A stretch of 64,000 nucleotides of DNA from Limisoma sp963601185 (GCA_963601185.1 CAVCEE010000004.1:62001-126000); one strand, 5' to 3'. Positions 26,277-35,736 are shown, numbered from the stretch's first letter. Program-made: numbers and translations. The notes: generated by a model not told the origin, from the sequence alone.

Positions 26277-26906
26277 ATGGAAGAAACATTGACAGCAAAG
26301 GAAGAATTTCTGGAATTGCTGCGCTCTACAGGGCGCGAGGGTGTGGAAGGCGTAATCGAGGACCTCGAGAGTCAGGGCTTTTTCACTGCACCGGCATCCG
26401 CCGGGCATCATCTCAACACGGAAGGCGGACTGGTAGAGCATTCGCTCAACACTGCCAAGGCTGCACTCGTCGTGTGGGAAGGTATGAAGCGGCTCGACGC
26501 CTCGGTGGAAAGCGAGGTGCCGCGCGACAGCGTAATCATCGCGTCACTGCTCCACGACGTGTGCAAGAGCGACATCTACTACCGCAGCGTGAAGAAGCGT
26601 AAAAATCGTCTCGGACAGTGGGAGGACTGCGAAGGCTACAAGGTGAGTTACAAGAATTTCCCTATGGGACACGGCGAAAAGTCAGTCATCCTTGTGCTGC
26701 TCAGCGGACTCGAACTCACGGATGCAGAGATGCTCGCTATGCGCTGGCACATGGGTGCGTGGGGCGTGAACCAAACAAGTTTTGAGGACGTGCGCAACTA
26801 CGACACCGCCAAGACCCTCTATCCGCTCGTGTCAATCGTGCAGGCTGGCGACAACCTCGCCGCCGGCATCCTTGAGCGCAAAGGCACAGACCTCGACGAG
26901 TTATGA
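26277..26906 (+). CDS. HD-domain hydrolase (YhaM-like or metal-dependent phosphohydrolase)
   Basis: 209 residues. The motif NTEGGLVEHSLNTA (H55) and SLLHDVCKSDIY (H93-D94) are HD metal ligands, preceded by HH at 44-45. ASxGHHLNTEGGLVEHSL resembles the HD domain of 3'-5' exoribonucleases and nucleotide phosphohydrolases in Bacteroidetes, and a helical C-terminal part follows (LAMRWHMGAWGVNQ). A cytoplasmic phosphodiesterase or nuclease is likely; the substrate is unknown. The 3' end overlaps the convergent symporter gene by 6 bases. Confidence 0.8.
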   Translation: MEETLTAKEEFLELLRSTGREGVEGVIEDLESQGFFTAPASAGHHLNTEGGLVEHSLNTAKAALVVWEGMKRLDASVESEVPRDSVIIASLLHDVCKSDIYYRSVKKRKNRLGQWEDCEGYKVSYKNFPMGHGEKSVILVLLSGLELTDAEMLAMRWHMGAWGVNQTSFEDVRNYDTAKTLYPLVSIVQAGDNLAAGILERKGTDLDEL

Positions 26907-28067
26907 TGCTTTCTTGCGGAACACCCGGTCGATAATCAGAGCCAACGCGCCGTCACCAGTCACGTTGCATGCTGTGCCGAAACTGTCCATTGCAATGTAG
27001 AGGGCAATCATCAGCGCCTGTGCGTTCTGGTCAAAGCCAAGCATTGATGCAAGTATGCCCAGCGCCGCCATAATAGCACCGCCTGGCACTCCCGGAGCGG
27101 CTACCATAGTCACTCCGAGCATCAGGATAAAGCCCGAAAACATCTGGAAATCGTAAGCCATACCCTGCATCATCATCAGAGCCAAGGCGCACGCCACAAT
27201 CTTCAGCGTGCTGCCCGACAGGTGGATGGTGGCGCACAGGGGAATCACAAATCCGGCAATGCCCTCGTCCACGCCGTTGCTAACGGTTTGGCGCAGGGTC
27301 ACCGGGATTGTCGCTGCCGACGACGATGTGCCGAGGGCTGTGAAATAGGCGGGAAGCATCTTGCCGAGCAACTTCAGCGGATTGCGGCGCGTAACGATGC
27401 CGGCAACGGAGAACTGGAAGAGCAGAAGGAAGATGTGGAGAATGAAAATCACCACGATGATTTTCACGAACACAGCCAAAACGTGTGCCACTTGTCCCGA
27501 GTGCGTCATATTCATAAAGATGCCGAAGATATAGACCGGGAGCAGCGGCAGGATTACCGACTGGATGGTCTTGACGATAATCTCCTTGAGGTCGTTGAAC
27601 GCATTGCGCAGCGCCGTGGTGTTGAGGTGCGCAAGTCCGAGACCGATGGTGAAGGCAAGCACGAGAGCCGTCATAATGTTCATCGGTTCGGGAATCTCCA
27701 CTGTGAAAAATGGCTCAATGCCGTGGGCTTCACTGATGCTTTCGAGCGACACCGTATGGTCGATGAGATGAGGGAAAACCGCCTCGCCCACGCCAAACGA
27801 CAGGAAGCCTGAGAGGATGGTTGCCACGTAGGCAAGCAGGGCCGTTGCCACAAGCATCTTGCCGGCACCCTTGCCGATGTCGGCGATTGCCGGAATTACA
27901 AGTCCCACGATAATGAGTGGGATGATGAAGCCGAGAAACTGGCTGAAGAGGGCGTTGAAAGTAACAAACAGCCGTACCACAAATTCCGGCATCACAAGGC
28001 CGGTGGCTATGCCGAGCACAATGGCTATGATGATTTTAGGCAGCAGCCCGATTTTCCGTTTTTTCAT
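26901..28067 (-). CDS. Dicarboxylate/amino acid:cation symporter (DAACS family)
   Basis: 388 residues from the start at 28067 (MKKRKIGLLPKIIIA), which lies at the expected distance from the promoter; the longer frame to 28145 adds hydrophobic residues not found in the family. It shows about eight membrane segments and the family re-entrant loop motifs GTSSSAATIPVTL and the MMMQGMAYDFQMF/GVPGGAI region. It would take up C4-dicarboxylates or glutamate/aspartate driven by Na+ or H+. Its 3' end overlaps the HD gene. Confidence 0.92.
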   Translation of the reverse strand: MKKRKIGLLPKIIIAIVLGIATGLVMPEFVVRLFVTFNALFSQFLGFIIPLIIVGLVIPAIADIGKGAGKMLVATALLAYVATILSGFLSFGVGEAVFPHLIDHTVSLESISEAHGIEPFFTVEIPEPMNIMTALVLAFTIGLGLAHLNTTALRNAFNDLKEIIVKTIQSVILPLLPVYIFGIFMNMTHSGQVAHVLAVFVKIIVVIFILHIFLLLFQFSVAGIVTRRNPLKLLGKMLPAYFTALGTSSSAATIPVTLRQTVSNGVDEGIAGFVIPLCATIHLSGSTLKIVACALALMMMQGMAYDFQMFSGFILMLGVTMVAAPGVPGGAIMAALGILASMLGFDQNAQALMIALYIAMDSFGTACNVTGDGALALIIDRVFRKKAS

Positions 28068-28094
28068 AATCACAGGGATTTTCGATACAGAATA

Positions 28095-28126
28095 CAAAAA
28101 TAGGCTAACCATTCGGAATAAGCAAA
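28095..28126 (-). promoter_or_regulatory. Promoter of the DAACS symporter gene
   Basis: Minus strand TTTG (28126-28123), 20 bases, TATTTTTG (28102-28095), 28 bases from the start at 28067, which supports that start. Confidence 0.75.
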
Positions 28127-28186
28127 AAAGTGGGCAACAAGACAATATGGGAAAATAAACGGCGGATTTAAACGTTATTAATTATA

Positions 28187-31003
28187 ATGGGACGCAGACT
28201 CTCTACATATTTGCTGCTTACGGCACTCGCACTGGGCTTTGCGCTGCATTCGTGCAGCACGAAGAAAAACACTGCAGGCTCGCGCTTTATGCAGTCGTTC
28301 ACCACTCGCTACAACGTGTATTTCAATGGCGAGGAACACTACAAGGAGCAGATAAAGACTATGGAGGAGAACTATGAGGACGATTATTCCGACTTCATCT
28401 ACATCCATCCGGCAGAGTCGTTTGCCGACGACAAGGCCACCCACCCCTCGGCAAATTTCGACCGCACCATTGAGAAGATGCAGAAGGCCATTGCGCTCCA
28501 CTCCATCCAGAAGAAGCCGAAGAAGGACCGCAACAAGATGCGCGACCTTAAATACCGTGCTTATCTCAACCGCAACGAGTATAATCCGTTTCTCCACAAC
28601 GCATGGCGACTGATGGGCGAAGCGCAGTATCTCAAGGGCGATTTCACCGCGTCGGCTGCCACGTTTATGTACATTGAACGCTATTTCAACTGGCTTCCCA
28701 AACTCGTCACGGAATCCAAGATATGGCAGTTGAGGTGCTATTGCGCCCTCGGATGGACTAACGAGGCTGAGAACGTGCTGTCGAGGCTGAAAACCGACGA
28801 ACTCACCGACAAGCGGCTGCGCACTATGTACAGCACAGCCTATGCCGATTTCCTCGTGAAGACACGCCAGTACGACAAGGCTGCGCCAGTACTGCTTGCC
28901 GCCTACAAAGGCACAGGCGGTGCGCAGAAAACACGCTTGGCGTTTCTCCTGGGACAGGTGTATGAGGCAAACGGCGACAAGAATAACGCCTACCACATGT
29001 ACAAGGCGGTGACTGGCGCGTCGAACGCCACCTACCGCACGCAGTTCAATGCGCGCATCAAGCAGAGCGAAGTGTTTACGGGCACAAACATCACCACGGA
29101 GGTGAAGTCGCTCCAGCGTATGACGCGCCTCGACCGCAACAAGGAGTATCTCGACCAGATATATTATGCCATCGGCAACCTCTACCTGTCGCGCGGCGAC
29201 ACCATTTCGGCAATCAAGAACTATGTGCTTGCCAATGAGAAGAGCACGCGCAACGGCATCGACAAAGCAATCAACCAGATTACACTCGGCGGACTCTATT
29301 TCGACCGTTACGAGTATGACAAGGCGCAGCCGTGCTATTCCGAAGGTGTGGCGCAGTTGCCGGAGGACTATCCCGACTATGCCGTGCTGAAGAAGCGCAG
29401 CGACGTGCTCGACGAGTTGGCTGTCTATTCGCAGAACGTCACGCTTCAGGACTCGCTACTGCAACTGGCAAAACTCACGCCTGAGGAGCAGCAGAAAGTG
29501 GCTGAACGGCTGGTCAAAGAGTTGAAGGACAAGGAAAAGAAAGCCGCCGAAGAGGCAGCCTTGCAGGCGTTGGCGGCAAGGGGCAACGCCGCCGGTAGCC
29601 AATTGACGAGCAACACGCAGTCGTTTACGCTCAACAATGACAAGTCGTGGTATTTCTACAACACCGCCACCAAGAACGCCGGCAAGACGGAGTTCCAGCG
29701 CCGTTGGGGTAGCCGCAAACTGGAGGACGACTGGCGGCGCGCCAACAAGACCACGTTTGCCGTGAGCGAATTCAACTCGGAGGCGGACTACAGCGATACC
29801 GATACGCAGAAGGAGATGGTCGACTCCCTCGGCAATCCGCTCAGCGACGAACAGATAGCCGAGCGCAAGAAGAACGAGGAGCAGACGGCGCACGAACAGG
29901 ATCCTCACTATCCGGAATACTACCTTGTGCAGATACCTAAGTCGGAGGAGGAGATTGCCAACTCCCACAGCATTGTGCAGGAGAGCCTCTTCAACGAGGG
30001 CATTATCCTCAAGGACAAACTGGAGGACGTGAATGCCGCCGAAGCGGCGTTCAACGAGTTGCTCACGCGCTATCCCGACAACGAATACCGCCTCGACGTG
30101 TACTACAATATGTATCTGATGTATGTGCGCTACGGATACAAGGACAAGGCTGAAGCCAGCCGCCAGAAAGTGCTCAAGGAGTTCCCCGACACGAAGTATG
30201 GACTCGCGCTCGCCAACCCGAACTATATCGAAAATCTGCGCAACATGGAAAAGGAGCAGGAGCAGATGTACGAAAAGACATACGCCGACTATCTTGCCAA
30301 CCGCAATTCCGCTGTCCACGAGGGCTATGCGGAGATGATGCGCCGCTATCCGTTGTCGAAGATTATGCCTAAGTTTATGCTCCTCGACGCAATGTCCTAC
30401 CTGCCTGAAAAGAAATACGACAAGTTCCAGGAAACGCTCAAGGAACTGCTTGTTCGCTATCCCGACACCGACATTACGCCGCTGGCATCGTCAATACTCC
30501 GCGACCTTGCCAAGGGACGCAAACCCAACTCCGGCTCGGGCGGCAACGTGCGTGGCATGATCTGGTCCATCCGTCTGTCTGCCGACACGGCAGCGGTCAA
30601 CTCCACTACTGAGGTTACTCCGTTCGACCCGTCGCGCGAGGGTCCGCACATCTGTCTGCTCACGTTCCCGGTCGACACCGTGTCGTCAAACCGCCTGATC
30701 TTCGACGTGGCGCGCCACAACTTCTCCAACTATGCCGTGCGCGACTTCGACATCGACACTATGACCTTCGGGCAGTTGGGCATCATCGTAATCAAGGGCT
30801 TTGAGAACTACTATGACCTTGAGGACTACAGCCGCCAGTTGTTTGCCGACCGTCAGATTATCATTCCGCAGCAAGTGCGCCCGGTGTTTATCAGTGAAAA
30901 GAATTTCAACCTGTTGCTCAAGGAGGGGCGGTCGTTTGCCGACTACTTCCAGTTCCAGCAGGAGCAGAGCGACGATGCCGTGGAGCAACGGCTTGAAGAA
31001 TAA
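28187..31003 (+). CDS. porW: T9SS lipoprotein PorW/SprE (TPR protein)
   Basis: 938 residues. Lipobox ALHSC in the signal peptide gives an acylated cysteine near residue 23. The N-terminus STKKNTAGSRFMQSFTTRYNVYFNGEEHYKE and the tetratricopeptide repeats over most of the length match the PorW/SprE family of gliding-motility/T9SS proteins. In Porphyromonas and Flavobacterium this lipoprotein is needed for protein export by T9SS. The gene is followed by two small genes in what looks like one operon. Its presence agrees with the many sorting-domain proteins in the window. Confidence 0.88.
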   Translation: MGRRLSTYLLLTALALGFALHSCSTKKNTAGSRFMQSFTTRYNVYFNGEEHYKEQIKTMEENYEDDYSDFIYIHPAESFADDKATHPSANFDRTIEKMQKAIALHSIQKKPKKDRNKMRDLKYRAYLNRNEYNPFLHNAWRLMGEAQYLKGDFTASAATFMYIERYFNWLPKLVTESKIWQLRCYCALGWTNEAENVLSRLKTDELTDKRLRTMYSTAYADFLVKTRQYDKAAPVLLAAYKGTGGAQKTRLAFLLGQVYEANGDKNNAYHMYKAVTGASNATYRTQFNARIKQSEVFTGTNITTEVKSLQRMTRLDRNKEYLDQIYYAIGNLYLSRGDTISAIKNYVLANEKSTRNGIDKAINQITLGGLYFDRYEYDKAQPCYSEGVAQLPEDYPDYAVLKKRSDVLDELAVYSQNVTLQDSLLQLAKLTPEEQQKVAERLVKELKDKEKKAAEEAALQALAARGNAAGSQLTSNTQSFTLNNDKSWYFYNTATKNAGKTEFQRRWGSRKLEDDWRRANKTTFAVSEFNSEADYSDTDTQKEMVDSLGNPLSDEQIAERKKNEEQTAHEQDPHYPEYYLVQIPKSEEEIANSHSIVQESLFNEGIILKDKLEDVNAAEAAFNELLTRYPDNEYRLDVYYNMYLMYVRYGYKDKAEASRQKVLKEFPDTKYGLALANPNYIENLRNMEKEQEQMYEKTYADYLANRNSAVHEGYAEMMRRYPLSKIMPKFMLLDAMSYLPEKKYDKFQETLKELLVRYPDTDITPLASSILRDLAKGRKPNSGSGGNVRGMIWSIRLSADTAAVNSTTEVTPFDPSREGPHICLLTFPVDTVSSNRLIFDVARHNFSNYAVRDFDIDTMTFGQLGIIVIKGFENYYDLEDYSRQLFADRQIIIPQQVRPVFISEKNFNLLLKEGRSFADYFQFQQEQSDDAVEQRLEE

Positions 31004-31014
31004 CCGCATTGACT

Positions 31015-31215
31015 ATGGACTATCTACCCAGCGACCCTGCCATCCTTGTGTCGAGCATCAATATGCTACTGCGCGACGAGGAGTTTGACTCCCTCGAGCA
31101 ACTCTGCTACGCGTTCAACCGCGACCCCGAAGAAGTGAAAACCTATCTTGCTGCCCACGGCTACGTTTATAGCGAGAGTCAGCGACAGATGCGTCCGGAG
31201 GGCTACGACCGATGA
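31015..31215 (+). CDS. DUF4250 domain protein
   Basis: 66 residues from the ATG at 31015 (MDYLPSDPAIL), 11 bases after the porW stop; a TTG at 31009 is in frame but unneeded. The pattern LPSDPAILVSSINMLLRDE ... LCYAF ... VKTYLAAHGYVY fits DUF4250, a small protein of unknown role in anaerobes. The stop overlaps the next ATG (ATGA). Confidence 0.8.
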   Translation: MDYLPSDPAILVSSINMLLRDEEFDSLEQLCYAFNRDPEEVKTYLAAHGYVYSESQRQMRPEGYDR

Positions 31216-31460
31216 TTTCACGCGACAGCATCGAGACCGCCTACTGCTTCTTCCACCAGAAGGAGCGCGTCTATGCCCACTCCACGATGGACTGGCAGAA
31301 GGACGACATCGAATATGCCATCTCCTCCTATGTGGAAAGTATGAATCCCGAACTCTATGCCGCCCTCTCCGGCGGCAAGGACGGCTATCTGATTACACAT
31401 TCCTCCTTCCACGCCGATATGCTCCACGCTCTCTCCGTCCTCGAGCAGATGATGGGATAG
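31212..31460 (+). CDS. Small protein of unknown function, translationally coupled to the DUF4250 gene
   Basis: 82 residues overlapping the previous gene by ATGA at 31212-31215. It is acidic with many aromatic residues (YCFFHQKERVYAHSTMDW, SYVESMNPELYAAL) and no signal peptide. It looks like a real gene because of the overlap with its neighbour and the absence of a competing frame. No family recognised. Confidence 0.65.
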   Translation: MISRDSIETAYCFFHQKERVYAHSTMDWQKDDIEYAISSYVESMNPELYAALSGGKDGYLITHSSFHADMLHALSVLEQMMG

Positions 31461-31486
31461 AACGGCCGCGGTGAACAAAAAAAGAA

Positions 31487-31510
31487 CACCCCCGCGTCGC
31501 CGCGGAGGTG
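31487..31510 (-). terminator. Terminator of the secreted sorting-domain protein gene
   Basis: CACCTCCGCG / CGCGGGGGTG stem with one mismatch, then TTCTTTTTTT on the minus strand. Confidence 0.8.
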
Positions 31511-31535
31511 CCTTAAGAACTATTTTCGGATTATA

Positions 31536-33185
31536 TTATTTGTTGATAACCATCTTCTTGCCACCTGCGATGTAGGTGCCGTTGGCGAGTCGAGTCTTTG
31601 CATCGCTCGGGAGCATCTTCTTTGCCACCAACTTGCCGTCGAGGGTGTAGATGTCGACTGGCTGATTGTCGTCGGCTTCGATGCTGTCAACGCTCATGAA
31701 ACGCTGGTATACCGGGCTTTCCTCTACAAAGGTGATTATCTTGCCTTCGCTCCATGCCTGAACTGTCAGGCGGAACTGGTACACCTTGCCGTTGGCTTCT
31801 ATTGTGACCGGCTGCACGTCGTCTTCTTCAGCGAAGAATGATGCTGCGGTCTTGTATTCGCCGCCGTCGACCGAATATTCAAGGGTCGTTTTGTACGCGC
31901 TCATCTCATAGAGGTCACGGTTGATTGAGTAGGCTACTGACGGCTTGAATGTGCCAGTCTGCTCGTTGTAGTTGTCGGTGATGTTGCCGACAAGTTCGAG
32001 CCGAGTGATCTGCGGACTGTAGTTCATCTTGATGGTGTCGTATGCCGTGATGTTGATGGCGTCGCCAGCATGTAACCAAGAGTCAGCCACTCCGTTGTAG
32101 CGGAAGATGTATTTCGAGTAGCCCGGCATGATGTTGTAGAGTTTGCCTGTACCTGCACCCTTGTTGGTGGTAAGACCGTGCTTCCACGTTGCACCGTTGT
32201 CCACGCTGTAGTCGATGTTTACCCTGTCGAAGACGTTCTCGTAACCCTCTTGACAGGTCCATTCAACATTGGGGTTGTAAGTGCCATAGTCGGCATCGAA
32301 ACTGCTGCTGAGGTCCTCTGTCTTGATTGAGCAAGGGAGGTCGTTGAGAAGAAACTCGTGGCAGATGGTGTCGCTTGTCACCTCGTTCGGGAAGAGCACT
32401 GCGTATCTTTCCAGCGGCGTAAACTTTGCCGTGATGGAGACTCTCTTGATGTACCACGGAACGTCGATGTAGGTGGTGGCGAAATTCCTGTTGCACACGG
32501 AGGTGGTACTCGGTGAAACGATGCCTTCCATCTGTGTGTAGAAAACGACACTTTCTACGGGAATTTCTGTTACGTTGTCAAGATTCCACGACAGTTCGAT
32601 GCGGTATTTCTTGTTCTCCACATCGTAGGTCACCGATTCCTTCTTGATGTTGATGTGAGAATTGATGGCGAAATCCTGGGATCTGTAGCTCGAACCGGAT
32701 CTGTAGGCCATAAATTGAGCTGTTGTCTGGCTGGTCGGCTTGATGAAGTGCGTGTAAGAGTTGCCATTACTGTAAAATCCGTCGCATACGTATTGGAAAT
32801 TGCGATTGTTGCGCAATATGTAGTTTGCGTATGACTGGTCTAGATTGTAGACGGTATTCGCCTCGAAAGAGTCTGTATGAGCACTAATCTGTTCACCATC
32901 GTCGATGCGCCATACTGCATATTCGCAGCCGTAGTTCTCGCCTGTGTAGAAGAGTTTGCCCAAGTTGACTATCGTTCTCCAGATTTGGTAGCCGTCCTTG
33001 TTGACACCCACCAGAATGTAAGGCTTGGTTTCTGCAATGTATTGTTTGTTGACGGTTTTGCGAGATGCGGTCGACTTAACGGACTCTGCTTCGTATTTCA
33101 CTTCAACAGGTGTAGCCTTTGCTGAAAAAGCAGTTGTCAGCACCATCGCCGACAAAAGTACTGTAGAGAAAATATTCCGTCCCAT
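31536..33185 (-). CDS. Secreted protein with C-terminal sorting domain, function unknown
   Basis: 549 residues with a signal peptide (ending SAKATP). The mature part is beta-rich with no catalytic motif I recognise, and includes Ig-like strands (RIELSWNLDNVTEIPVES; TTLEYSVDGGEYKTAAS). The C-terminus, VDIYTLDGKLVAKKMLP then NGTYIAGGKKMVINK, matches the T9SS sorting-domain pattern. Likely a surface-anchored protein. It has a terminator downstream. I see no promoter consensus in the 200 bases upstream. Confidence 0.75.
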   Translation of the reverse strand: MGRNIFSTVLLSAMVLTTAFSAKATPVEVKYEAESVKSTASRKTVNKQYIAETKPYILVGVNKDGYQIWRTIVNLGKLFYTGENYGCEYAVWRIDDGEQISAHTDSFEANTVYNLDQSYANYILRNNRNFQYVCDGFYSNGNSYTHFIKPTSQTTAQFMAYRSGSSYRSQDFAINSHINIKKESVTYDVENKKYRIELSWNLDNVTEIPVESVVFYTQMEGIVSPSTTSVCNRNFATTYIDVPWYIKRVSITAKFTPLERYAVLFPNEVTSDTICHEFLLNDLPCSIKTEDLSSSFDADYGTYNPNVEWTCQEGYENVFDRVNIDYSVDNGATWKHGLTTNKGAGTGKLYNIMPGYSKYIFRYNGVADSWLHAGDAINITAYDTIKMNYSPQITRLELVGNITDNYNEQTGTFKPSVAYSINRDLYEMSAYKTTLEYSVDGGEYKTAASFFAEEDDVQPVTIEANGKVYQFRLTVQAWSEGKIITFVEESPVYQRFMSVDSIEADDNQPVDIYTLDGKLVAKKMLPSDAKTRLANGTYIAGGKKMVINK

Positions 33186-33379
33186 AGGTCATAAATTTTA
33201 AGAAGATGTAACAGATAATTTATAGTTCTCATAAACTATGACAATAGGAATGGCAAAAGGTTTGCCGTTAACACTGTTAATTCTATGTTTTAACAATTTT
33301 CCGCTTCCGCCAGAGTGTCGACCGATGCTGGCGGCGCACGAGGCGCGCCGAAGCCAATGTATGAACAGACACGAAAAAG

Positions 33380-33420
33380 AAAACCGCCGCGGACTGAGTT
33401 TCAGCACTTGCGGCGGTTTT
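33380..33420 (-). terminator. Terminator downstream of the CAT-anticodon tRNA
   Basis: AAACCGCCGC / GCGGCGGTTT stem of 10 bp with a 19-base loop; T-rich flanks on both strands. It sits between tRNA and the divergent region, and could serve the minus-strand tRNA. Confidence 0.6.
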
Positions 33421-33424
33421 TGTG

Positions 33425-33498
33425 TGGTCCCACTTGGGCTTGAACCAAGGACCCCCTGATTATGAGTCAGATGCTCTAACCAACTGAGCTATAGGACC
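33425..33498 (-). tRNA. tRNA with CAT anticodon (elongator Met or Ile2)
   Basis: 74 nt: acceptor GGTCCTA/TGGGACC, D arm GCTC/GAGC, anticodon stem TCTGA/TCAGG around loop CTCATAA, T arm CTTGG-TTCAAGC-CCAAG, discriminator A. The anticodon CAT alone does not separate methionine from lysidine-modified isoleucine tRNA, and I cannot decide. It is not the initiator because it has a full acceptor pair at 1-72. Confidence 0.9.
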
Positions 33499-33528
33499 TG
33501 TAAAGAGCGTATTCCTCTTTAGCGAATG

Positions 33529-33560
33529 CAAAGATACGCCGAAGTTCTCAAAATTGCAAA
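33529..33560 (-). promoter_or_regulatory. Promoter of the CAT-anticodon tRNA
   Basis: Minus strand TTTG (33560-33557), 20 bases, TATCTTTG (33536-33529). An exact consensus match. Confidence 0.8.
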
Positions 33561-33631
33561 TATGGGCACCAGTTTTTTGACGCATCCGCCCCGAAAAGCC
33601 GAAGAAAACGCCGTACTTGTTGGCTGACGCC

Positions 33632-34561
33632 CTACGGCTGGTGAGGTTGCCCAGTGCCGCCGTCCTTGAGGTCGCGCACCTTGGCTTTAATCTTACTTTT
33701 GTCGAAGCCCTCGCCGTAGACAGTATTCACGTTGCCCTGCGACACAAAGGCGTTGGGGTCAATGGAATAGATGATGCGGTAGACCTGCAGTGCTTCCGAC
33801 TTGCGACTGAAAATCAGCAACATCTTCACCTCCTGACGCGTGTACCAACCTGTGCCGTCGAGCACCGTGCATCCGCGGTGCATCTCGGCGTTGACGGTGG
33901 TGGCAATTTCGCTCCATTTCTTGGAGAATACGGAGAACTGCACCGCCTGCTTGTTGTTGTTCACGACCATATCAGTCATATACGACAGGAAAATCAGCAC
34001 CACATAGCCGTAGACCACGGCTTCGATGTTGTATTTGATGAAATACGACGATGAAATGACAAACAAATCGACATAGAGAATCATGCGGCCAACCGACACC
34101 TGACGGTATTTCGACACCATAGCAGCCACGATGTCCGTACCACCGGTACTGCCGTTGTGGGTGAACGCCAAACCAGTGCCCACGCCGCACATCACCGCTC
34201 CGATGATGCAACTGAGCAGAATGTCGTGCTCAAGGAATACCGGATAAATCTTGAACACCATCTGCGCTATCAACATAAACACACTGAGCATCGACGCGCC
34301 GTAGATTGTCTTCAGCACAAATCCGCGACCCACAATCTTGTAAGCCAGCGACAGCAGTATCACGTTGAGCGTGTAGAAGGAATATGCCACAGGGATGCCT
34401 GTCTTGAAGAAAATCAAGGCGGCGATGCCGGCAAGTCCTCCCGTTATGACTCCGTGAGGCAAGATAAATCCACAGAAACCAACGGCGTATAGAATAAGAC
34501 CGAGGGTAATGAAGGAGTAATCCTTTGTATTATGCCAAACGGCCTCTTTCGTAATTTTCAT
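33632..34561 (-). CDS. YitT-family membrane protein (DUF161/DUF2179)
   Basis: 309 residues starting at 34561 (MKITKEAVWHN). Four to five membrane segments cover the first 200 residues, with the glycine-rich motifs GVITGGLAGIAALI and THNGSTGGTDIVAAMVSKY. A soluble DUF2179 domain follows (TVNAEMHRGCTVLDGTGWYTRQEVKMLLI). YitT proteins are predicted inner-membrane transporters of unknown substrate. A TAAATTTG element on the minus strand at 34587-34580 is 19 bases from the start. Confidence 0.88.
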   Translation of the reverse strand: MKITKEAVWHNTKDYSFITLGLILYAVGFCGFILPHGVITGGLAGIAALIFFKTGIPVAYSFYTLNVILLSLAYKIVGRGFVLKTIYGASMLSVFMLIAQMVFKIYPVFLEHDILLSCIIGAVMCGVGTGLAFTHNGSTGGTDIVAAMVSKYRQVSVGRMILYVDLFVISSSYFIKYNIEAVVYGYVVLIFLSYMTDMVVNNNKQAVQFSVFSKKWSEIATTVNAEMHRGCTVLDGTGWYTRQEVKMLLIFSRKSEALQVYRIIYSIDPNAFVSQGNVNTVYGEGFDKSKIKAKVRDLKDGGTGQPHQP

Positions 34562-34608
34562 ATCGTATTCATTTTTTTGCAAATTTACACATTTAATTCA
34601 TTCCAACA

Positions 34609-35736
34609 TTATCGGTAATTATTAATTATGTTAGAAATTCCTAAAATGTCATCTTCGCAAAGATGTTCGGCAATCGGCAGACTCACGTACTCGCCGGCGA
34701 GTCGCTCTGTTGCTGGCAAGGGAATGTCGGCAAGATGAGGATAACACGGCTGGCAGTGAGGCGGCACGGCATAGTGCACATCTGTCTGCACACCGTTGTC
34801 GGCGAGGTAGTTGCGGAAATCGTCGCGGCGACCGCCCGACACAAGTACCTCATACTGATGCCACACGTTGCCTTCAAGCATCTGCGGCTTCGCAACGAGA
34901 GGATTGTCAATGGCACGGTCGTAGGCTCTGGCATTCGCGCGGCGGCGAGCCGTAACCTCGTCGAGATGGCGCAGTTTCACGCACAGTGCAGCCGCTTGCA
35001 TCTCGTCCATACGGCAGTTGAGCCCTCGGAAGATATTGTGGTAACGGCGATCGGAGCCGTAGTTGGCAAGAGCCTTCACGGCATCTGCCAATGCCGAGTC
35101 GTTGGTCGTCACCGCCCCTGCATCGCCAAGCGCACCTATATTCTTAGTGGGATAGAAACTGAATGCAGCAGCGTCGCCAAGTCCGCCAGTCATGTGCGTG
35201 CCCCACAACCCTGCGGCGGCTGACGTTGCGCCGATAGCCTGCGCATTGTCCTCAATGATTTTCAGATTGTGTCGGCGAGCGATGTCGACAAGTCTCTCAG
35301 ACCAGCAGGGAGCACCGTAGAGGTGCACCACCATAACGGCACGCGTGCGCGGCGAAATGCGTTGCTCGAGGAGCGAGAAATCCATATTGAGTGTTGCCGG
35401 GTCCGTATCGACAAGCACCGGGCGCAGATTGTTGTCGCTGATTGCCAGTACGGAAGCGATGTAGGTGTTCGCCTGTACGACAACCTCGTCGCCGTCGGCC
35501 ATCACGCCCAGTTCTTTGTAGGCACGGATGATTAGTCGCAGCGCATCAAGACCGTTGCTGCAAGCCACGGCGTGCTGCGTGGAGCACAGACTGGCGAGGC
35601 TCTGCTCAAGCGATTCGGTGTATTTGCCGTGCAGATACCATCCCGATTCGAGTATGTCGTTGAGTGCGGCGGCAATCTCGGCATTGTATGGCCGGTTGAT
35701 GTCGCGTAGCGGAAGGAAAGGATATTTTATGCTCAT
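34609..35736 (-). CDS. DegT/DnrJ/EryC1 sugar aminotransferase (FdtB/QdtB-like)
   Basis: 375 residues. The PLP lysine is K198 in AFSFYPTKNIGALGDAGAV; VVVQANTYIASVLAI and the C-terminal PPHCQPCYPHLAD motif are usual for the family. Such enzymes aminate a dTDP- or UDP-keto sugar. The two genes upstream encode FdtA-like ketoisomerase cupins, which points to a dTDP-3-amino-3,6-dideoxyhexose (Fuc3N or Qui3N). The upstream gene overlaps by 4 bases (ATGA). No rmlA/rmlB genes are in the window. Confidence 0.9.
   Translation of the reverse strand: MSIKYPFLPLRDINRPYNAEIAAALNDILESGWYLHGKYTESLEQSLASLCSTQHAVACSNGLDALRLIIRAYKELGVMADGDEVVVQANTYIASVLAISDNNLRPVLVDTDPATLNMDFSLLEQRISPRTRAVMVVHLYGAPCWSERLVDIARRHNLKIIEDNAQAIGATSAAAGLWGTHMTGGLGDAAAFSFYPTKNIGALGDAGAVTTNDSALADAVKALANYGSDRRYHNIFRGLNCRMDEMQAAALCVKLRHLDEVTARRRANARAYDRAIDNPLVAKPQMLEGNVWHQYEVLVSGGRRDDFRNYLADNGVQTDVHYAVPPHCQPCYPHLADIPLPATERLAGEYVSLPIAEHLCEDDILGISNIINNYR

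Noticed and set aside
28187..31003. Generic TPR protein instead of PorW/SprE
   Set aside because: The lipobox, STKKNTAGSRFMQSFTTRYNVYFNG start and length fit the T9SS family better than a generic label.
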